Assembly (NCBI GenBank): GCA_005879255.1
Contig: VBKY01000250.1
Span: 1 to 15,918 of the forward strand
Reading direction: 5' to 3'
Length of the DNA stretch: 15,918 nucleotides
DNA from: Deltaproteobacteria bacterium
GTDB taxonomy: Bacteria > Desulfobacterota_B > Binatia > UBA9968
This document shows, piece after piece, positions 13,503 through 15,918 of the stretch; the first letter of the stretch is position 1, and each line of letters opens with the position of its first letter. The notes beneath the pieces are model-generated. The model was given only the letters and a program-made list of their open reading frames with translations, did not search any database and was not told the origin of the DNA. The position numbers were made by a program, and so were the translations under genes.

Positions 13503-13910
13503 CTAAACAAGGTGTGTGTCCAGACGCTGTGATTCATCATCCATTTCAGTCACCAACGCGGATTGTCCGGGTGAGAGGAAACTCGCCACGCTATTGGCGA
13601 TTTCGGCCGCCACCCCGATGGTCTTCAAATCGACCCACCACCCAACGAGAGCGCCGGCCAGCGCGCCGCCTGCGAAACCGATTAGACCTCCCAGCAAGCC
13701 CATCAAGCTGCCGAAAATTATTCCGAGCACTGCGCCGACGCAGCCGCAATCACCTCCTTGTTTCACTGTTACCGACCCATGGTTGTCTTTGGTGATAACG
13801 GCTAGGGAGTAAATGTCGATCATGCCGGCAGCGCACAATCGTCGAAGCAGTCGCGCTTTTTCCTGTGTTTCGTCTACCCTGTCGAATATCGCAAAGAGCA
13901 TGGAAATCAT
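13503..13910 (-). CDS. DUF1269-family membrane protein (short form)
   Basis: It has 135 residues from ATG at 13910. The start MLFAIFDRVDETQEKARLLR and the region IYSLAVITKDNHGSVTVKQG match DUF1269. The centre (about 57-92) is a glycine-zipper membrane region, with IIFGSLMGLLGGLIGFAGG and GALVGWWVDL, followed by ANSVASFLSPGQSALVTEMD. Homologues, including the one at 14132-14950, continue after the D-T-x-L region with a GGTVFR strand; here the protein stops at DTHLV. It may thus be slightly truncated, although the recognisable core is complete. Function is unknown; the family is often found with stress genes. Palindrome copy 3 lies 49 bp upstream, so it probably belongs to the same regulon as the sulfatase. 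Confidence 0.82.
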   Translation of the reverse strand: MISMLFAIFDRVDETQEKARLLRRLCAAGMIDIYSLAVITKDNHGSVTVKQGGDCGCVGAVLGIIFGSLMGLLGGLIGFAGGALAGALVGWWVDLKTIGVAAEIANSVASFLSPGQSALVTEMDDESQRLDTHLV

Positions 13911-13959
13911 CTTCGTATCCAGTTATATCCGAATCTATGAGTTTCCTTGTATTGTAAAT

Positions 13960-13976
13960 ATCAGGCGTTCCCTGAT
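13960..13976. promoter_or_regulatory. Palindromic operator candidate, copy 3 (upstream of DUF1269 gene)
   Basis: ATCAGG-cgttc-CCTGAT is a perfect 6-bp inverted repeat with a 5-bp spacer, 49 bp upstream of the ATG at 13910. Towards the gene it reads ATCAGGGAACGCCTGAT, nearly identical to copy 1. It is flanked by A/T-rich DNA as in the other copies. Confidence 0.6.
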
Positions 13977-14131
13977 TTTGCATTGGCATTTCCCTTCCTC
14001 AGAAACCATGGTCTTGAGCGTACAAAAGGCGTAGCGTGTAGGCCTAAACATGATATCCGAGATAAAAAATAGCGGCGCGCTAAAGATCGGTGCCGCATGG
14101 CAAAAGGCAAATATGCCGCTAAGCCAGCGAA

Positions 14132-14950
14132 TCAGTTAAGCACGAAGAAGAGAAAACACGCGAACACGTCGCCGGCCAATTTCCACGCAAGGTTCAACTT
14201 CGTCGCGCGATTCACATAGTCGACTCGGATTTCATCGGCCAGCTTGTCGAGCCTTGCTTTGATTCCGCCCTCCACTTTCGCACTGCGCTCCTGCAACGAA
14301 ACGATTTTGGCCTCGGCCTCGCGCTTGATCGATGCCGCGTGCTGTCTGGCTCGGTCTTTCGTCGCCTGGAACCTGGCCCTCGCTAGATCGAGCTGCCGCT
14401 GCAGTTGCGCTCTCGTGCCCTCCGGCGTTTGTAATACCTGCATTTCCACGGTTTGGATTTCGCTATGTAAAGCGTCCAACTCTTTGGCGATCTGAACGTC
14501 CATGATTTCGCTCCGTCCGCAACGAAATACAGTTCCTCCTTGAGATTCGAGGAGAGTGTCCATTGCATTCGTCGTTTCCTCTTCGATCTCAGACACAATA
14601 GCCGCTCTTCCGGGCAATAGATGGCGTGCTACTTGGTCGACAAAGATAGAGTCGACACCAGCGTTTGCCATTTCCATCATCCCGTCGGTGAAAGCCGATG
14701 AATTGCCATGGTCAGCGGAGCAATATGGCCCTGCGAGTAATTTGATAAGGCTTCGAGTGGCTACTCCCAACACCGGATCCCTACAATCTCCGCTCTTGAA
14801 ATCCACGATAGATACTTTGCCGACATCTTTTACAATCACGGCGAACGCGTATATCAGCAATACGTCTTCTTTGGACAGTTCCCTCATTGCGCCGGCGGCT
14901 GCGGATGCCTGACCTTCACGTTCGAAGACCGCGATAAGCATCTTATCCAT
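14132..14950 (-). CDS. DUF1269-related protein with a C-terminal coiled coil
   Basis: It has 272 residues from ATG at 14950, behind AGTGGAG; the GTG at 14962 would start inside that site. Residues 1-55 match DUF1269 (MLIAVFEREGQASAAAGAMR, VLLIYAFAVIVKDVGKVSIV). The glycine-zipper membrane region of its neighbour is missing: instead there is a polar stretch with TRSLIKLLAGPYCSADHGNS. The family's HLLPGRAAIVSEIEEET and GGTVFR strand follow. From about residue 155 to 250 a long charged helix (RQLDLARARFQATKDRARQH and onwards) predicts a coiled coil, ending KLNLAWKLAGDVFA and a short hydrophobic tail FLFFVL. The protein is thus probably soluble or tail-anchored. Coiled-coil extensions are known in some DUF1269 proteins. 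It lies 220 bp upstream of the short DUF1269 gene, on the same strand. Confidence 0.78.
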   Translation of the reverse strand: MDKMLIAVFEREGQASAAAGAMRELSKEDVLLIYAFAVIVKDVGKVSIVDFKSGDCRDPVLGVATRSLIKLLAGPYCSADHGNSSAFTDGMMEMANAGVDSIFVDQVARHLLPGRAAIVSEIEEETTNAMDTLLESQGGTVFRCGRSEIMDVQIAKELDALHSEIQTVEMQVLQTPEGTRAQLQRQLDLARARFQATKDRARQHAASIKREAEAKIVSLQERSAKVEGGIKARLDKLADEIRVDYVNRATKLNLAWKLAGDVFACFLFFVLN

Positions 14951-15357
14951 GGTAAACTCCACTTAGGGAGCTTCGGAGACTCTTTCGGGACTTGCACTCT
15001 AGGCTATTTTATTCTGTCCTTCGTTTCGTTCTTAACGGAAACACAAAAGAATTTCACCGGATGCAGAGACTCAACTGCGTGTGCTATCGGAACAATCGGA
15101 CCTGTCATCGCATTATGCCCAATATGTGGGATTGGGTACGATGGCTGGATTCGCTCCACACCCGCGAGGAACCGATCCGATCCACTGATTACTGTTCGCT
15201 ATTTGAAGAGTACTCGTAGCGGCCCTCATTGCCTATCCGGCACTGGCTGATTTTTCACTTCCGAAAACCTGAGGAAGAGCGGTTAAAGAGAGTGTGTGGA
15301 ACGCAGAGATAGAGCACTGAGACGGAGGAAAGCTAACTACGTCGCCGCGATGTGATT
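14951..15357. other. Intergenic region between the regulator and the DUF1269 genes
   Basis: About 400 bp hold no supported gene. A degenerate version of the palindrome (ATCCGG-cactg-GCTGAT, 15234-15250, two mismatches) is present 284 bp upstream of the gene at 14950. I found no clear sigma-54 (GG-N10-GC) promoter here. Confidence 0.3.
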
Positions 15358-15918
15358 TTAATGCGTCGAAACAGTTTTGTTACTATTCGGTTTAGCTTCA
15401 TTGTTCCCTTCGCCGGCTGATTTCTGAATGCCGAGTTTGCGCATGCGCGAGCGTAACGTATTAGGATGCAATCCTAAAATGGGCGCCGCCCCCTTCGGTC
15501 CCTCAATCCGCCAATTTGTCTGATGCAAGACCTCTAAAATATGGTTTTTTTCCATCTCGCCGAGCGTTGGCTCTCGTTCGGAATGTGCGACTGCCGGCTT
15601 CGAACGTGCTTGCTCTTGCGAGCTTGGACTGGTGTTCCGGTTAATCGAATTGACGTCCGCCTTCCACCCTTCCGGCAGTTGGAACACGTTACCCATGGAA
15701 GTGACGGCCGCTCGGCCGATGACATTCTCCAACTCACGCACGTTGCCGGGCCAACTATACTCCTGCAACGCTGCAGTCACCTCACCCGGTATCTTGCCAA
15801 AGCTCTTCCCCAACCGCCGCCCCGCTTCCTGTAAAAATATCTCCGCCAATAACCCGATGTCTTCTCGGCGCTCCCTCAGCGCCGGGATCTGGAGCGGATA
15901 AACATTTAACCGATAGTA
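15358..15918 (-). CDS. Sigma-54-dependent transcriptional activator, C-terminal part (start beyond the window)
   Basis: The frame enters from the right edge and gives the last 186 residues. It begins YYRLNVYPLQIPALRERRED, the end of the AAA+ core of enhancer-binding proteins with the conserved arginines, and continues to WPGNVRELENV, the sensor II region. After a polar linker comes a Fis-type helix-turn-helix: LGEMEKNHILEVLHQTNW, RIEGPKGAAPILGLHPNTLR and SRMRKLGI. The T-N-W-R-I-E-G-P-K-G-A-A wording is typical of FhlA-like and GAF-containing activators of delta-proteobacteria and similar groups. It would activate sigma-54 promoters from palindromic upstream sites. The sensing domain lies outside the window. 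It is the only transcription factor seen, so a possible but unproven candidate for the palindrome family. Confidence 0.93.
   Translation of the reverse strand, partial: YYRLNVYPLQIPALRERREDIGLLAEIFLQEAGRRLGKSFGKIPGEVTAALQEYSWPGNVRELENVIGRAAVTSMGNVFQLPEGWKADVNSINRNTSPSSQEQARSKPAVAHSEREPTLGEMEKNHILEVLHQTNWRIEGPKGAAPILGLHPNTLRSRMRKLGIQKSAGEGNNEAKPNSNKTVSTH

Noticed and set aside
14951..15357. Sigma-54 promoter near the activator gene
   Set aside because: I scanned for GG-N10-GC with flanking TGGC/TTGC here and downstream of the palindromes; the nearest match (upstream of the sulfatase) has N8 spacing, which the family does not tolerate.
1..15918. CRISPR arrays, tRNA or rRNA genes, insertion sequences
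   Set aside because: I saw no regularly spaced repeats, no tRNA/rRNA-like stretches and no transposase motifs.

Overview
The window is about 15.9 kb of bacterial DNA with mid-range GC. The organism is Gram-negative: there are several lipoprotein signal peptides, an MlaC-type lipid-transport protein, a lysozyme-inhibitor (MliC-like) domain and a GlsB/YeaQ-type membrane stress protein. The sigma-54 activator at the right edge and the sulfatase/FGE pair fit a free-living soil or water bacterium, perhaps a delta-/betaproteobacterium or a Nitrospira/NC10-like lineage. The lineage is an inference I cannot settle without a search. Almost every gene is on the minus strand; the one clear plus-strand gene is mlaC at 12736-13341. 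Most genes have their own ribosome binding site and long leaders, so most are probably transcribed singly.

Layout from left to right. 1-570: start of a patatin-like phospholipase lipoprotein that runs off the left edge. 651-2205: arylsulfatase with a one-base frameshift in a C/G run. 2460-2909: small secreted protein. 2975-3958: formylglycine-generating enzyme, the activator expected for the sulfatase. 4210-4878: M48-like metallopeptidase lipoprotein. 5305-5640: small lipoprotein A. 5759-5929: orphan coding remnant. 5922-6408: frameshifted YbaY-like lipoprotein. 6616-7914: large lipoprotein joining YbaY-like, MliC-like and META domains. 7957-8283: truncated BASS-type transporter. 8276-8599: ElaB/YqjD-like membrane-anchored protein. 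8987-9427: META (HslJ-like) lipoprotein, with a short broken reading frame coupled to its stop. 9782-10033: GlsB/YeaQ-like protein. 10034-10706: no gene, one strong inverted repeat. 10707-11189: conserved-looking protein interrupted by an in-frame TAG. 11295-11702: uncharacterised protein. 11756-12115: small lipoprotein B, a paralogue of A. 12363-12592: remnant of a GH63-type glucosidase. 12736-13341 (+): mlaC. 13503-13910 and 14132-14950: two diverged DUF1269 paralogues. 15358-15918: C-terminal part of a sigma-54-dependent activator that runs off the right edge.

Two patterns tie the region together. First, a 17-bp palindrome, ATCAGG-N5-CCTGAT, occurs three times exactly (2264, 5101, 13960) and twice with one arm mismatch (5708, 12666). 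All five copies are intergenic, and four lie 48-67 bp upstream of the start codons of the sulfatase, lipoprotein A, mlaC and the first DUF1269 gene. This looks like the operator of an undescribed local regulon of envelope and stress genes. Second, an unusual number of genes are broken by single-base indels, a stop codon or truncation. The cause is either real decay of an accessory region or indel errors in the assembly; the truncated transporter and the glucosidase remnant favour at least some real decay.
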